In this document: positions 16,606 through 26,391 of the stretch, piece after piece
Numbering within the stretch: position 1 is the stretch's first letter
Layout of the letters: every line of letters begins with the position of its first letter
Assembly (NCBI GenBank): GCA_028874905.1
Contig: JAPPGZ010000098.1
Coordinates: forward strand, 1 to 37,042
Direction of reading: 5' to 3'
DNA from: Gemmatimonadota bacterium
Lineage (GTDB): Bacteria > Gemmatimonadota > Gemmatimonadetes > Longimicrobiales > Gaopeijiaceae
DNA: 37,042 nucleotides
The notes under the pieces: generated by a model
The model's database searches: none
What the model was told of the DNA's origin: nothing
The model's input: only the letters and a program-made list of their open reading frames with translations
Program-made: the position numbers and the translations under genes

Positions 16606-17585
16606 GAAGAGAGACCTTTGCTCCAGTACCCGATCATCCTATGGATCAGCTTCGCCACGAGGAAGTCCGGGGCGGTGAATCCGTGGATCGGTGCATGCTC
16701 GACGACATCGACCCCAATCACGCGACGTTCACCGAAAACCCTGCGCAGAAAGGTCAGCGTGGGGTGCCAGCGTCCGCCCCCTGGTTCGGGCGTGCCGGTC
16801 GAGGGCACGAGGGACGGATCGAAGTAGTCGACGTCGAAGGTGATGTAGACCGGATCGTGCAGCGCCTCCATCGCGCGGTCCATCCAGTCGCGAGGCTCCA
16901 TGGGCGCGCCCGCGATCTCGTCGGCGGTAATGATCGCCACGTTGTCGTTGCTTTGTGCGAATCGCCATTCCTCGGCGCTGATTCCCCGGGCGCCCACGGT
17001 GACCAGGTCCACTTCGCCGATCACCCGCCTCATTGCGCAAGCGTGCGAAAGCGCGCTTCCGTCAAGGCTCTCGCGCAGATCGAGGTGGGCATCGAACTGC
17101 AACACGGAAAGGCGTTCCCGCGACCGGCGCGCGTGAGCGCGGATGGCGGGCGCGGAGACGGAATGCTCGCCTCCGATCATGATCACCCTGCGGCCGGCGG
17201 CCGCGTCAAGCACCCGGCTGCACGCGTCTTCGAGTTCCGTCATTGCGCGGGAAGCGTCGCCGCGCGTGAGTTCAAGCGCAGGGAAGGTGTACACCCCTTC
17301 GTGGGAGGCGTCGTGGTCCAGCTCGTGGTCGAAGAGCTCGACATAGCGCGAGGCGTCAATGATTGCGCGGGGGCCTTCCCGCGTCCCTGAGGCCCAACTC
17401 GTGGTGGCTTCGTAGGGAACCGGCAGGATCCAGGTGGCCGCGCCTTCCGGGGTGGCCGCTTCGCCGTCCAGACCCAGGAACACGCGTGGCAACTCCCACG
17501 GCAGGCCGTCGAGACCCTCGGGCAGGTCGTGTATCGTCCGTCCGCCCGCGCGAGCGGCGGCCTCCGGATCCCTGCGGTTGGGCAT
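16602..17585 (-). CDS. speB: Agmatinase / ureohydrolase family enzyme
   Basis: A manganese-dependent ureohydrolase, most like agmatinase, which converts agmatine to putrescine and urea. The binuclear metal ligands are all present: H141 in GGEHS, D165/H167/D169 in FDAHLDLR, and D251/D253 in FDVDYFDPS. SHACAMRR (about 180-187) is the loop seen in agmatinases. An N-terminal extension of about 45 residues precedes the catalytic fold. It lies 12 bp after the Fur-like regulator and overlaps ccdA by four bases. No arginine decarboxylase or spermidine synthase gene is visible nearby. Agmatinase versus guanidinobutyrase or another ureohydrolase cannot be settled from sequence alone. Confidence 0.9.
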   Translation of the reverse strand: MPNRRDPEAAARAGGRTIHDLPEGLDGLPWELPRVFLGLDGEAATPEGAATWILPVPYEATTSWASGTREGPRAIIDASRYVELFDHELDHDASHEGVYTFPALELTRGDASRAMTELEDACSRVLDAAAGRRVIMIGGEHSVSAPAIRAHARRSRERLSVLQFDAHLDLRESLDGSALSHACAMRRVIGEVDLVTVGARGISAEEWRFAQSNDNVAIITADEIAGAPMEPRDWMDRAMEALHDPVYITFDVDYFDPSLVPSTGTPEPGGGRWHPTLTFLRRVFGERRVIGVDVVEHAPIHGFTAPDFLVAKLIHRMIGYWSKGLSS

Positions 17586-17597
17586 GGCCAGTCGGGA

Positions 17598-18101
17598 TCA
17601 GGTCGTCTCGATGGGACAGGTAATGCCGCGGTAGGGAACGTCTGCCCCCGATTCCTGGCTGGACCGGCTCAGTCCAAAAATCACCAGTTTGTGGTGCGTC
17701 GGACGAAAGCCATGGCGAGCCGCCGTCTCCTCGACGATTCGCCGGACCTCCTCGCTGCGGAACTCGATGACTTCCCCGCTCTCGGTGCACACCAGGTGGT
17801 GGTGGACCGGATCCCTCGACAGCCGGTGCTCGTAGCGTTTGAAGCCTTCTCCGAAGTCGTGCTCCTCCACCAGTTCGCTGCGGATCAGCAGGTCGAGCGT
17901 GCGGTAGATGGTCGCCTTGCCGAAGCGCAGACCATTCGATCGCAAAACCGCGTCCAGATCGTCCACCGACTGGTGCCGCGACGAGCCAAACACGGCCCTG
18001 GCGATCGCGAGGCGCTGCTGCGTCACGGGCAACCCCTGCTCCCGAAGATACCGCGCGAAGATGCGCAGATACGGCTCGATGTTCCTGGGGCCCGCCTTCA
18101 T
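17598..18101 (-). CDS. Fur-family metalloregulator lacking the structural CxxC sites
   Basis: A 167-residue Fur/PerR/Zur-type repressor. The winged helix spans about 20-85 (LPVTQQRLAIARAVF, GKATIYRTLDLLIRSELVEEH). The dimerisation domain opens with the metal-site histidines in PVHHHLVCTESGEVIEF. In most Fur proteins that segment holds a CxxC for structural zinc. Here it is C105-T-E-S108, so the second cysteine is lost, and the C-terminus has only a lone C162 (GITCPIE) rather than the second CxxC. It may therefore be a Fur variant without structural zinc or with a different sensor site. It lies four bases after the unknown gene and 12 bases before agmatinase. Target metal and regulon are unknown. 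Confidence 0.9.
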   Translation of the reverse strand: MKAGPRNIEPYLRIFARYLREQGLPVTQQRLAIARAVFGSSRHQSVDDLDAVLRSNGLRFGKATIYRTLDLLIRSELVEEHDFGEGFKRYEHRLSRDPVHHHLVCTESGEVIEFRSEEVRRIVEETAARHGFRPTHHKLVIFGLSRSSQESGADVPYRGITCPIETT

Positions 18102-18105
18102 GGTG

Positions 18106-18576
18106 TCACCCGGCCCTCCGCGCTCCGGCCACGGCCTCCTCGAACAGTTCGCCGTCGAAGTCCGCCATCAGCGCATCGAACGCCTCGGTCCCCCCCGCCA
18201 CCTCGACCATGCGCGGACTGCCCAACGGCCGCGGCCCCCGCTTGACCACACCCTCCATCACTCGGGGAAGTCGATCCGCCGGTGCAACGCCCTCGTCGAG
18301 CAGCCGCGACTCGAGGTACAGGCCCCTGCCGGTGCGCTGGGCCGAGTAGCGCGCGGTGATGAGCCGTCGCGCCTGGCTGCCGTCAAAGCAGCTCGCCGCA
18401 ACCAGTCCCCATTCGCGTCTTCCCCGAACCATGGGTGGAAAGATCCACAGCCGGTCGATCGCGGCCGGCCCCAGCCGACGGCCAACCTCTCGGAGGGTTC
18501 GCGGGAGCGCCTCGGGGACGCCGGGCCCGTCGGTCTCTGCATCTCCACGGACGTTACTGAAGGGTGTTCCGGTCAT
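18106..18576 (-). CDS. Conserved-looking protein of unknown function in the fur/nrnA operon
   Basis: I do not recognise this 156-residue protein. It is soluble, with no signal peptide or membrane segment. It looks genuinely coding: balanced composition, and clear secondary-structure pattern through LGPAAIDRLWIFPPMV, REWGLVAASCFD, ARRLITARYSAQRTGRGLYL and a C-terminal acidic helix (TEAFDALMADFDGELFEEAV). It sits 12 bases after nrnA and four bases before the Fur-like gene, so it is almost certainly co-transcribed and may be translationally coupled to the regulator. One cysteine (about 63) is present. No catalytic motif stands out. Confidence 0.72.
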   Translation of the reverse strand: MTGTPFSNVRGDAETDGPGVPEALPRTLREVGRRLGPAAIDRLWIFPPMVRGRREWGLVAASCFDGSQARRLITARYSAQRTGRGLYLESRLLDEGVAPADRLPRVMEGVVKRGPRPLGSPRMVEVAGGTEAFDALMADFDGELFEEAVAGARRAG

Positions 18577-18588
18577 GATCCCATTAAT

Positions 18589-19650
18589 CTAGCGGCTCCG
18601 GAGGATCGACACGCTCGGTGCCGCCCCCTGCTCGTCCACAAGTCGCTCCACCCGGCCCAGCACCCGGGCGATCACGTCACCCAGCGGCCCCGTGACGACC
18701 GCCGCCGCCGCCCGCGCATGCCCCCCGCCGCCGAACCCGGTGGCTACCCTCCCCACGTCGATCGGCGGCACCGACCGCAGCGAGACCTTGATCCTGCCGT
18801 CGGCCGTGGTTCGAAAGAGCATCGCCACCTGGACGCCCTCGATATCGCGCGGCACGTCCACGAAGCCCTCGAGATCGTCGACGGTCGCTGCCACGCGGTC
18901 GTACGCGTCCTTCGGAACCGTCATCCAGGCGATCCTGCCGCCGGCGTGCACCGTAAGGGTCGCCAGCGCCTCCCGCAGCAGTTCAAAGCGGCGCACGCGA
19001 AAGCGACCGTAGACGGCTCGGAAGAGGGCTTCCGGAACTGCCCCGAGCTCCACCAGACGGGCCGCGACGCGGAAGCAGTCGCGATCCGTGTTCGAGAAGC
19101 GGAACCCGCCCGTATCCGTCATGACGGCCACGTATAGCGCACGCGCGACGGCTTCCGGCCAGGGACCGCCGGCCCGGTCGATGAGTTCGAAGACCAGGGC
19201 GCCGGTCGCGCACGCCGACGTATCGCACACGACGAGGCCGTCGATCGGCCGGTCCGAGGGGGGGTGGTGGTCGATTACGACCTTGGGAAGGTGCCGGATC
19301 AGCGACTTGACCCTGCCGATGCGGGGGAACTGGGCCGTGTCGAGCACCACCGCCAGGTCGGCCTCACCGCAGTACCGGGCCTCGCGGGCGCTCCGGGGCG
19401 GCAGGACCCACTCCCGTTCCGGGAGCAGGAAGTCGAACGTCGCCGGAAACGGCGTCGGATTCACGATCCACGCCTCGGCCCCACGCTCCCTCAGGAATGC
19501 AGCGAGCGCCACCTCCGAGCCGGCCCCGTCGCCATCCGCGTTCGCGTGCGTCGTGATCACGACCGACGAAGCCCTGCCCAAACGCTCGAGCACTTCGTCG
19601 AATCGCCTGCCGCATTCAGTCGGCGCCCGGTCCTCGTGCGTCTCTGTCAT
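18589..19650 (-). CDS. nrnA: DHH/DHHA1 phosphoesterase, NrnA-like (oligoribonuclease / pAp phosphatase)
   Basis: A 353-residue DHH-family phosphoesterase that degrades nanoRNA and/or dephosphorylates 3'-phosphoadenosine 5'-phosphate. The N-terminal manganese motif is THANADGDGAGS (D39, D41), the name-giving DHH is at 127-129 (VVIDHHPPSD), and MTDTGGFRFSNT follows near 179. The C-terminal DHHA1 domain has GFGGGGHARAAAA with H311. The start is the ATG at 19648-19650, which overlaps the coaE stop by four bases (ATGA). An upstream in-frame extension reads as Arg/Gly-rich shadow of coaE and is left out. c-di-NMP phosphodiesterase activity is an alternative for this subfamily. Confidence 0.92.
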   Translation of the reverse strand: MTETHEDRAPTECGRRFDEVLERLGRASSVVITTHANADGDGAGSEVALAAFLRERGAEAWIVNPTPFPATFDFLLPEREWVLPPRSAREARYCGEADLAVVLDTAQFPRIGRVKSLIRHLPKVVIDHHPPSDRPIDGLVVCDTSACATGALVFELIDRAGGPWPEAVARALYVAVMTDTGGFRFSNTDRDCFRVAARLVELGAVPEALFRAVYGRFRVRRFELLREALATLTVHAGGRIAWMTVPKDAYDRVAATVDDLEGFVDVPRDIEGVQVAMLFRTTADGRIKVSLRSVPPIDVGRVATGFGGGGHARAAAAVVTGPLGDVIARVLGRVERLVDEQGAAPSVSILRSR

Positions 19651-20255
19651 CGTCGCTTCCTCCGCAACCGCAACCCCCGCAGCGCTTCGGCGGCGGCTGC
19701 GGCCAATTCCTCGCGGCCCCCTCCGTTGTTCAGCACGATGTCGGCCTTCGACCGTTTCGCCTCGGAAGGCTGCTGCGCGGCCATCACCGCATCGGCCTCC
19801 TCGCGCGTCATGTCCCTGGTCTTCACGATGCGCCGCCGCCGCACCTCCGCCGGGGCGTCCACGACGACGACGACGTCCACCTCGGACTCCATCCCCGTCT
19901 CGAACAGCAACGGAATCTCCCACACTACCAAGGGTGCCCCCTCCGTCCGCCGGCGTTCGGTCCATTCGTCCCTGAGTCGCCGGACTTCCGGATGGACGAT
20001 CGCTTCCAGGTGCCGGAGCGCCTCTTCGTCGCGAAAGACCCGCCGACGCACGGCTGCGCGGTCCAGCGAGCCATCCTCCTTCAACACGTCATTCCCAAAA
20101 AAGTCCACGATTTGCGCGAGCGCGCCGCTCCCCGGCTCCACCGCCGTCCTCGCCAGCCGGTCGGCCGACGCCACCGGCACTCCGGCGTCGCGCCACAGTT
20201 CCGCGACGGTCGATTTCCCCGCCGCCACATTCCCCGTCAGGCCGACGACCACCAT
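19647..20255 (-). CDS. coaE: Dephospho-CoA kinase
   Basis: CoaE carries out the last step of coenzyme A synthesis, ATP-dependent phosphorylation of dephospho-CoA. The 202-residue length is normal. The P-loop GLTGNVAAGKST is at 5-16, SADRLARTAVEPG follows near 34-46, and HPEVRRLRDEW and EIPLLFETGMESEVDVVVVV are family landmarks. The C-terminus ends in a basic helix. The ATG at 20253-20255 is used. A GTG at 20261 that overlaps the preceding stop would add only two residues and is equally possible. The end overlaps nrnA by four bases. Confidence 0.95.
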   Translation of the reverse strand: MVVVGLTGNVAAGKSTVAELWRDAGVPVASADRLARTAVEPGSGALAQIVDFFGNDVLKEDGSLDRAAVRRRVFRDEEALRHLEAIVHPEVRRLRDEWTERRRTEGAPLVVWEIPLLFETGMESEVDVVVVVDAPAEVRRRRIVKTRDMTREEADAVMAAQQPSEAKRSKADIVLNNGGGREELAAAAAEALRGLRLRRKRR

Positions 20256-20257
20256 GG

Positions 20258-21061
20258 TCACCCACCCGGCCCGACGACCCAGGACATCCCGAACGCGAGC
20301 ATCGTACTGAAGAGGACATTCCCGCACAGCACCGCGGTCATGACCCCGATCAGCGAGTACCGCATGAAGGCCAGGGGAATCACCAGCAGCTCGTTCGAGA
20401 ACGGCACGAAGGCCGCATAAAGAAACATCAGGCCCAGTGGCAAAAACCGATGGCGCGCGTGCAGCGCTTCGGCGCGCGCCCGGAGGCCCGCCAGTCGATC
20501 ATGCGCCAGCTCGCGGGTGGCATTGCCGATCAGGTATCCCAGCAAGTCGCCCAGGGTCATGCCCAGCGCGATCGTCGCCAGCGTGGGGACGGGCGCGAAC
20601 CCGGATTCCATCAGGAGAGGATAGAAGACCGCGATGGGTGTCGCGACCGGGCTGAAACCGCTGACCACGGAGGCACCAAACAGGCCCCAGTAGCCCGCGG
20701 TGGCCACGACCTCGCGCAGCCCCGCCAACTCACCTGCACGGAGATTGACCCATACGACCACGCCCGCCAGCACGACGATCAGCAGGATCTTGACCCAAAG
20801 CGGCACCAGTGGCCGCGGGCGCATGCGGCGGCGCATGTCCGCGGACCAGGTGACGAAGCGTTCGATCTCGTCGGCCGGCGGCACGGCTTCCGGGTCCCCG
20901 TACGCGGTCTCCAGGCGCCAGCGCATGTACGGCTTCGACGGAAGGGGCAGAAAGGGCGCCCTGCGATACCAGCCCCTGGGACGAAACGCCCACGCGGCGG
21001 AGACCAGCGCGGGCCAGAGCCGCGGGCGTTTGAGCGTGATGACGATGAACGGGCGGATCAT
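20258..21061 (-). CDS. VTT/DedA-like membrane protein with an extra N-terminal domain
   Basis: A 267-residue membrane protein. Residues about 1-80 are a basic, mostly soluble stretch with Trp/Arg-rich runs (FRPRGWYRRAPFLPLPSKPYMRW) and no match that I recognise. From about 88 there are five or so hydrophobic segments. GASVVSGFSPVATPIAVFYPLL and the later FVPFSNELLVIPLAF match the re-entrant-loop pattern of VTT/DedA family proteins, which flip lipids or carry ions across the inner membrane. It heads the eight-gene run, 104 bp from the divergent DUF255 gene. The stop lies two bases before the coaE ATG. The substrate is unknown. Confidence 0.72.
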   Translation of the reverse strand: MIRPFIVITLKRPRLWPALVSAAWAFRPRGWYRRAPFLPLPSKPYMRWRLETAYGDPEAVPPADEIERFVTWSADMRRRMRPRPLVPLWVKILLIVVLAGVVVWVNLRAGELAGLREVVATAGYWGLFGASVVSGFSPVATPIAVFYPLLMESGFAPVPTLATIALGMTLGDLLGYLIGNATRELAHDRLAGLRARAEALHARHRFLPLGLMFLYAAFVPFSNELLVIPLAFMRYSLIGVMTAVLCGNVLFSTMLAFGMSWVVGPGG

Positions 21062-21151
21062 TTGCGTGAAAAGCTCTCACCGACGCTGCAACGGCACAAC
21101 CAACGCCCCGACCGGTCCGGCCAGCCACTCGCCCCGGCGAAGCCGCCCGGC

Positions 21152-21157
21152 TAGCTT
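21152..21157 (+). promoter_or_regulatory. Possible -10 element of a near-leaderless transcript
   Basis: TAGCTT ends nine bases before the ATG at 21166, and there is no Shine-Dalgarno sequence in between (CTTTCCTC). This arrangement, a TANNNT hexamer 6-9 bases ahead of a start codon, is the usual sign of a leaderless mRNA. The short motif makes chance likely. Confidence 0.25.
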
Positions 21158-21165
21158 CTTTCCTC

Positions 21166-23226
21166 ATGACCAACCGCCTCGTCCGCGAGACCAGTCCGTA
21201 CCTGCTCCAGCACGCCCACAACCCCGTCGACTGGCATCCCTGGGGCGATGAGGCGCTCGCCGTTGCGCGTGAGCACGACCGACCGATCCTCCTTTCGATC
21301 GGCTATTCGGCGTGCCACTGGTGTCATGTCATGGAGCGCGAGTCGTTCGAGGATTCCGACACCGCGCGCCTCATGAACCGGCACTTCGTCAACATCAAGG
21401 TCGACCGCGAAGAACGCCCGGATGTGGATTCGATCTACATGCGCGCGGTTCAGGCCATGACGGGTCAGGGCGGGTGGCCGCTGACTGCCTTCCTCACGCC
21501 GGAGGGGGTCCCATTCTACGGCGGCACCTATTTCCCCCCCACACCCCGGCACGGCATGCCGTCCTTCCGCCAGGTCCTGAGCGCCGCTGCCGACGCCTAC
21601 GCGTCGCGGCGCGACGAGGTGACGAGCCGCGGGAACCACCTGACCGAGATACTGACCCGCAGCGCTACCGAAGCGCAGCCGGCGTCCGGCCACTTCGACG
21701 CCCCGGACGGCAAGATCGTCGCGCACGCTGTCTCGGCTGCCGGCAGAACGTTCGACCCCTCAAACGGCGGCTTCGGGACCGCACCCAAGTTCCCGCAGCC
21801 AGTGTTCCTCGACTTCCTGCTGCGCACCGGCGGCCCGCAGTCCCACGGGGCTTCGATGGCCATGCACACGCTCTCGCGCATGGCGGCCGGCGGCATCCGC
21901 GACCACGCCGGCGGGGGCTTCCACCGATACTCGGTCGATGCGCGCTGGCTGGTCCCCCACTTCGAGAAAATGCTGTACGACAACGCACTCATCGCCCGGG
22001 CGCTGACGCGCGCACACCTGCTGGGCGCTGACCAGATGGGGCCGGTCGCCGAGGAAACCCTCGACTACGTGCTGGAAGACCTCACGTCGCCCGAAGGCGC
22101 TTTCTATTCCGCGCGCGACGCGGACTCCGAGGGGGAGGAGGGCGCGTTCTACCTGTGGACCCCCGCCCAGATCCGCGAGGCGCTCAAGCCCGACGCGGCG
22201 CGTCTGCTGTCGCGCGTCTACGATGTCAGCGAAGCAGGCAACTTCGAAGGACGCAACATCCTGCACCTGCCCCACGATCTCGAGGCAATCTCGCGGCAGG
22301 AGGGAATCGGGCGCGACGAACTCGACCGTCTGCTCCGGGAAGCACTCGAGGTACTCAAAACACACCGGAGCACGCGGCCCGCACCCCTGCGCGACGAGAA
22401 GGTGATCACATCCTGGAACGGATTCACCATCCGCGCGCTGGCCGAGGCCGGACCCGCGCTGGGGCGCGCGGATTACACGCGCGCCGCCGAACGGGCTGCA
22501 GAGTTCCTGCTCGAGACCGTGCGCTGCGGCGACCGCCTGCGACGCATCGTCGCGGCGGACCGGGTCCACATCGACGGCTTCCTGGAGGACTACGGCGCAC
22601 TCGGGAACGCCAGTCTGTCCCTCTACGAAGCGACTCTCGATCCGCGCTGGCTGGCGGAAGCGGACTGGATCGCGGCCACCATGGTCGCGCGCTTCTGGTC
22701 CGACGCCGAGGACCTATTCTACGACGCACCAGCGGACGAAGACAGCCTGCTCGTGCGACCCCGCGACATCATGGACAACGCCACGCCGTCCGGCAATTCG
22801 CTGGCGACCGAACTGCTGGCGCGCTCCGCGGCGCTGACCGGCGACACGGAGCATGCCGGGCTGGTTGAAAGGGTCCTGGCACGCGAGCGCGGGATGATGG
22901 AACGCTATCCCCAGGCGGCGGGACGCCTTCTCTCGACGGCGATCACGTGCGAGACTCCACGGTTGGAAATCGCGCTGGTGGGACCCTTCGGGTGCGTCGA
23001 CGGTATGCACAGCCGGGCACACAGGGAACCCCACCCAAACCGGATCATCGTCGGCGGTGACCCGACCGACCCGGCGGTCGCGCGGCTACCCGCCATGGAG
23101 GGGCGTGCGGACAGCGTGGGCGAGGCCTTCGTGTGTCACGGGAACACGTGCCAGGAGCCTGCGGCCTCCACGGAGGCACTGGACACCGCACTGAAACGGG
23201 CCCAGTCTGTCAGCGCGGGCGGTTGA
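21166..23226 (+). CDS. DUF255 thioredoxin-domain protein (YyaL/SPATA20 family)
   Basis: A 686-residue protein of the YyaL/SPATA20 family. The N-terminal thioredoxin-like domain begins with the family signature [21 protein letters not shown] and has the redox-like C50-H-W-C53 in [16 protein letters not shown]. Next come [10 protein letters not shown] and [17 protein letters not shown]. Residues about 190-670 form an alpha/alpha-barrel like that of N-acylglucosamine epimerases, with [33 protein letters not shown]. Full-length for the family. No signal peptide, so cytoplasmic. The biochemical role is not established for bacterial members. It lies 27 bp before the E1 dehydrogenase on the same strand and may share its transcript. 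Confidence 0.93.
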   Translation: MTNRLVRETSPYLLQHAHNPVDWHPWGDEALAVAREHDRPILLSIGYSACHWCHVMERESFEDSDTARLMNRHFVNIKVDREERPDVDSIYMRAVQAMTGQGGWPLTAFLTPEGVPFYGGTYFPPTPRHGMPSFRQVLSAAADAYASRRDEVTSRGNHLTEILTRSATEAQPASGHFDAPDGKIVAHAVSAAGRTFDPSNGGFGTAPKFPQPVFLDFLLRTGGPQSHGASMAMHTLSRMAAGGIRDHAGGGFHRYSVDARWLVPHFEKMLYDNALIARALTRAHLLGADQMGPVAEETLDYVLEDLTSPEGAFYSARDADSEGEEGAFYLWTPAQIREALKPDAARLLSRVYDVSEAGNFEGRNILHLPHDLEAISRQEGIGRDELDRLLREALEVLKTHRSTRPAPLRDEKVITSWNGFTIRALAEAGPALGRADYTRAAERAAEFLLETVRCGDRLRRIVAADRVHIDGFLEDYGALGNASLSLYEATLDPRWLAEADWIAATMVARFWSDAEDLFYDAPADEDSLLVRPRDIMDNATPSGNSLATELLARSAALTGDTEHAGLVERVLARERGMMERYPQAAGRLLSTAITCETPRLEIALVGPFGCVDGMHSRAHREPHPNRIIVGGDPTDPAVARLPAMEGRADSVGEAFVCHGNTCQEPAASTEALDTALKRAQSVSAGG

Positions 23227-23253
23227 ACTCCTAACCACCATACTCGGGAGTAC

Positions 23254-25386
23254 ATGGCCACACTGGAACACGAGCTCGGCTCGGACGTCGAATCCGACCT
23301 TCCCAGTCCGAATACCCTGCTGCGCTGGTACCGGACGATGGTCACGGCGCGCAACATCGACGATCGTGAGGCCATGCTCTACAAGCAGGGCAAGGTCTTC
23401 TTCCTGATCGCCGGGGCCGGCCACGAGGCAATTCAGGTGGCTCTCGCCGACCTCCTGCGACCCGGGTCGGACTGGTTCTGTCTCTACTACCGGGACCGGG
23501 CTCTCGCTCTGGCGCTCGGCGTGCCCCCGATGGAACAACTGCTGCAGGGGATGGGGGCCGAGGCGGATCCAGCGAGCGGCGGCCGCCAGATGCCGGCGCA
23601 CTTCTCGGACGTGCGCCTCAACATCGTGTCGGCGTCTTCACCCACGGGGACACAGTTCCTCCACGCGGTGGGGTGCGCCGAAGCGGGGCTCCGGGCGAGC
23701 CACCTGCCGGAATTGCGTAACCATGTCGGATCCTTCGCGGACGACGAGATCGTGCTGTGTACCGCAGGCGACGGAACCACTTCGGAGGGCGAGTTCTGGG
23801 AGGCGCTCAATACGGCGTGCAACCTCAAATTGCCCATCCTGTTCCTCGTCGAGGACAACGAATACGCGATCTCTGTCCCGGTGGAGGTTCAGACCGCCGG
23901 CGGCAACGTGTCCCGGCTGCTTACCGGCTTTCCGGACCTGAAGATCCTCGAGTGCGACGGCACCGACCTGCTCGAGAGCCACCGCGCCGCCCGCCAGGCC
24001 GTGGCCTGGTGTCGGGACGGCCGGGGTCCGGCGCTGCTGCACGCTCACACGACTCGTCCGTATTCGCATTCCGGATCGGACGACGAGACGGCGTACCGGA
24101 CTCCCGAGGAGCGGGAGGCGCAGGACCGCCGCGATCCGTTGCCGAAGGCACGTCACCTTCTGATTGAAACGGGAGCAGCGACCCCGGAGGAACTCGACCG
24201 CATGGAGGCCGACGTCGGGGCGGCCGTGGCCGCGGCGGCAGACCAGGCCCTGGAGCATCCGCAGCCTCCCGTGGACACGGCCACGAAGTGGCTCTACTCC
24301 GAGACGGTCGATCCTACCGGCCGCGACTTCGACACCGAGGACCACCCGGTCATCGCCGACGACCGTCCGTTGACGATGGTCGACCTTCTGAACCGCTGCC
24401 TCCGCTCCGAGATGGAGCGCGACCCGAGGATCGTGGTCTTCGGCCAGGACGTTGCCGACGCCTCACGGGAACACGCCCTGGACGAAGTGAAGGGCAAGGG
24501 CGGCGTCTTCAAGGTTACCCACGGATTGCAGTCGCGCTTCGGCAGCAACCGCGTCTACAACGCCCCGCTCGCCGAGGCGAACATCATCGGCCGGGCGGTC
24601 GGCATGGCGGCACGCGGGCTCAAACCGGTGGCCGAGATTCAGTTCGTGGACTACATCTGGCCCGCGTTCATGCAGATACGAAACGAACTGGCCACCATGC
24701 GCTACCGGTCGGCCGGCAAGTGGGCCGCTCCGGTCGTCGTGCGGACCACCTACGGCGGCTACATCAAGGGGGGAATATACCACTCGCAGACCGCACCCAC
24801 CCTGTTTGCGCACACGCATGGACTCCGCGTCGTGCTTCCCTCGAACGCGCTCGACGCCAACGGCCTGCTGCGCACCGCGATCCGCTGTGATGACCCGGTC
24901 ATGTTCCTCGAACACAAGCACCTGTACCGCCAGGTCCACAACAAGGCCGCCGATCCCGGGCCGGACTACATGATCCCGTTCGGAAAGGCCAAGGTGGTGC
25001 GGCACGGGCGGGACCTGACGGTGGTGACCTGCGGCGCCCTCGTGAAGCGCACCATGGACGCGGCCCGCGTGGCCGAGCAGCGGCACGGTGTGAGCACGGA
25101 GGTGATCGACCTGCGCTCCCTGTCGCCGCTTGACATGGAGACCATTGGCGACAGCGTGCGCCGTACCAACAAGGTGATGGTCGCGTACGAGGACGCCCTG
25201 TCGTGGGGGATCGGATCGGAAATCGCCGCGCGTATCGCCGACGAACTGTTTCCGTGGCTCGACGGGCCTGTGCGCAGGGTCGCGGCGCTGGACACGTGGG
25301 TTGCGTTTTCGCCGCAGTTGGAAAAGGCCATCCTGCCCCAGGCGGACGATGTGCTGGAGGGGATCCTGGGGCTGGCGGGGTACTAG
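23254..25386 (+). CDS. Fused alpha/beta E1 component of a 2-oxoacid dehydrogenase
   Basis: A 710-residue thiamine-diphosphate enzyme in which the normally separate E1 alpha and beta chains are one polypeptide. Residues about 1-340 are the alpha part, with [27 protein letters not shown] and the ThDP motif [14 protein letters not shown] running to EDNEYAIS. Residues about 370-710 are the beta part, with [50 protein letters not shown] and [16 protein letters not shown]. It most resembles branched-chain 2-oxoacid (2-oxoisovalerate) E1, but pyruvate or acetoin cannot be excluded. No E2 or E3 gene is in the window. GGGAG four bases before the ATG supports the start. The end is nine bases from the convergent broken gene. 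Confidence 0.93.
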   Translation: MATLEHELGSDVESDLPSPNTLLRWYRTMVTARNIDDREAMLYKQGKVFFLIAGAGHEAIQVALADLLRPGSDWFCLYYRDRALALALGVPPMEQLLQGMGAEADPASGGRQMPAHFSDVRLNIVSASSPTGTQFLHAVGCAEAGLRASHLPELRNHVGSFADDEIVLCTAGDGTTSEGEFWEALNTACNLKLPILFLVEDNEYAISVPVEVQTAGGNVSRLLTGFPDLKILECDGTDLLESHRAARQAVAWCRDGRGPALLHAHTTRPYSHSGSDDETAYRTPEEREAQDRRDPLPKARHLLIETGAATPEELDRMEADVGAAVAAAADQALEHPQPPVDTATKWLYSETVDPTGRDFDTEDHPVIADDRPLTMVDLLNRCLRSEMERDPRIVVFGQDVADASREHALDEVKGKGGVFKVTHGLQSRFGSNRVYNAPLAEANIIGRAVGMAARGLKPVAEIQFVDYIWPAFMQIRNELATMRYRSAGKWAAPVVVRTTYGGYIKGGIYHSQTAPTLFAHTHGLRVVLPSNALDANGLLRTAIRCDDPVMFLEHKHLYRQVHNKAADPGPDYMIPFGKAKVVRHGRDLTVVTCGALVKRTMDAARVAEQRHGVSTEVIDLRSLSPLDMETIGDSVRRTNKVMVAYEDALSWGIGSEIAARIADELFPWLDGPVRRVAALDTWVAFSPQLEKAILPQADDVLEGILGLAGY

Positions 25387-25395
25387 GTCCGGGGA

Positions 25396-26336
25396 CTAGA
25401 AGCGGACGTTCAGCAGCGGGATCTTCCAGGTCAGCCCCGATTCTCCCTGCGCTCTCGCGGCGAGGTCCCATGCCGGTGCGGGTAACGGTGTGGACAGCGA
25501 CAAGGCACCTCCCGTCCAGTTGACGAGCGCGGCCCCGGCGAGGCCCGAAGCGCCCACTTCATAGGGATCGTCCTCCACGTCCTCCCCGCGGGTCAGCACA
25601 CTGCCCGCGACAAGTCCCGCGATGCTCCCCAGGAGCGGAAACGCGATCGCGCTCTGGTCGTCGTCGACCTCCGCGATCAGAGCCGTGCCCAGGCCCGCGA
25701 AACCTCCGATCACGCCGCCCAGACTGATCAGCCGGGTACGTCCCCGACTGAGGGGCAAGCGGCTCCCGGCAAGTGCGCCGGCCACCAGTCCCGCGTTGCC
25801 GCTGATCATCGCCGCCGCAACAGTCGGATCCTCGCCGGCGTCGGCCAGAACCGAAGTTGCCACCCCGAACCACAGACCCCAGACGCTGCCTGCCGTCGCC
25901 GCAGTCGCCGTACCGGGCGGGAACGCACGAATTGGTGGGCTGCCAGGTATCCGGCCGGTCCGCCCAAAAGCAAACCGGCCCCGTACGCCTCGGGTTCCTC
26001 GGATTCCAGCGCCAACGGGATCGCCACGCCCATCCACAACCCATAGGTGGTCGCCCAGACCCTGAGTTCGGTCTCGCCGCCCGCCGTCGTCCGTCCGCCC
26101 AGCCGCGCCAGAGCCGACTCGGCGGCGGGTGTTCCCGGGAAGCGCCGTGCGATGTGACGGTACAGCGCTTCCGCAATGTCCCTTTCTCCCTCGGTCTCGA
26201 ATGCCGCTGCGGTCGCGAGGAGCACGGCGGCCGAGTCCGCCGAGGTGACCTGAGCCGAGACCGACGACGGGGGAGCAGCAAGAGCGGCGAGAACGGCGGC
26301 GAAGAGGAGTGGCCGGACGAGAGCGCTTATTCGCAT
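25396..26336 (-). pseudogene. Exported hydrophobic-repeat protein split by an apparent one-base deletion
   Basis: Two overlapping frames give one sensible protein. The first starts at 26336 with a signal peptide (MRISALVRPLLFAAVLAAL to SVSAQ), then a TPR-like helical region (AETEGERDIAEALYRH-type pattern ending RRFPGTPAAESALARLGG). A Gly-rich hydrophobic stretch (TYGLWMGVAIPLAL) follows, before the frame turns into Arg-rich nonsense. The second frame picks up at AGSVWGLWFGVATSVLADAG, which repeats the first module, and runs to WKIPLLNVRF and the stop at 25396. Adding one C in the minus-strand CCC at 25915-25917 joins them as ...RSR-PGTATAATAG.... The break could be a sequencing error or a real frameshift. 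The function is unknown; a periplasmic or outer-membrane location is likely. It lies nine bases from the convergent E1 gene. Confidence 0.75.
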
Positions 26337-26391
26337 GAGGGAAGATACACCAGAGCGGTCGGAAGGGTCGCGACGCCGGGCGATGCCCCGA

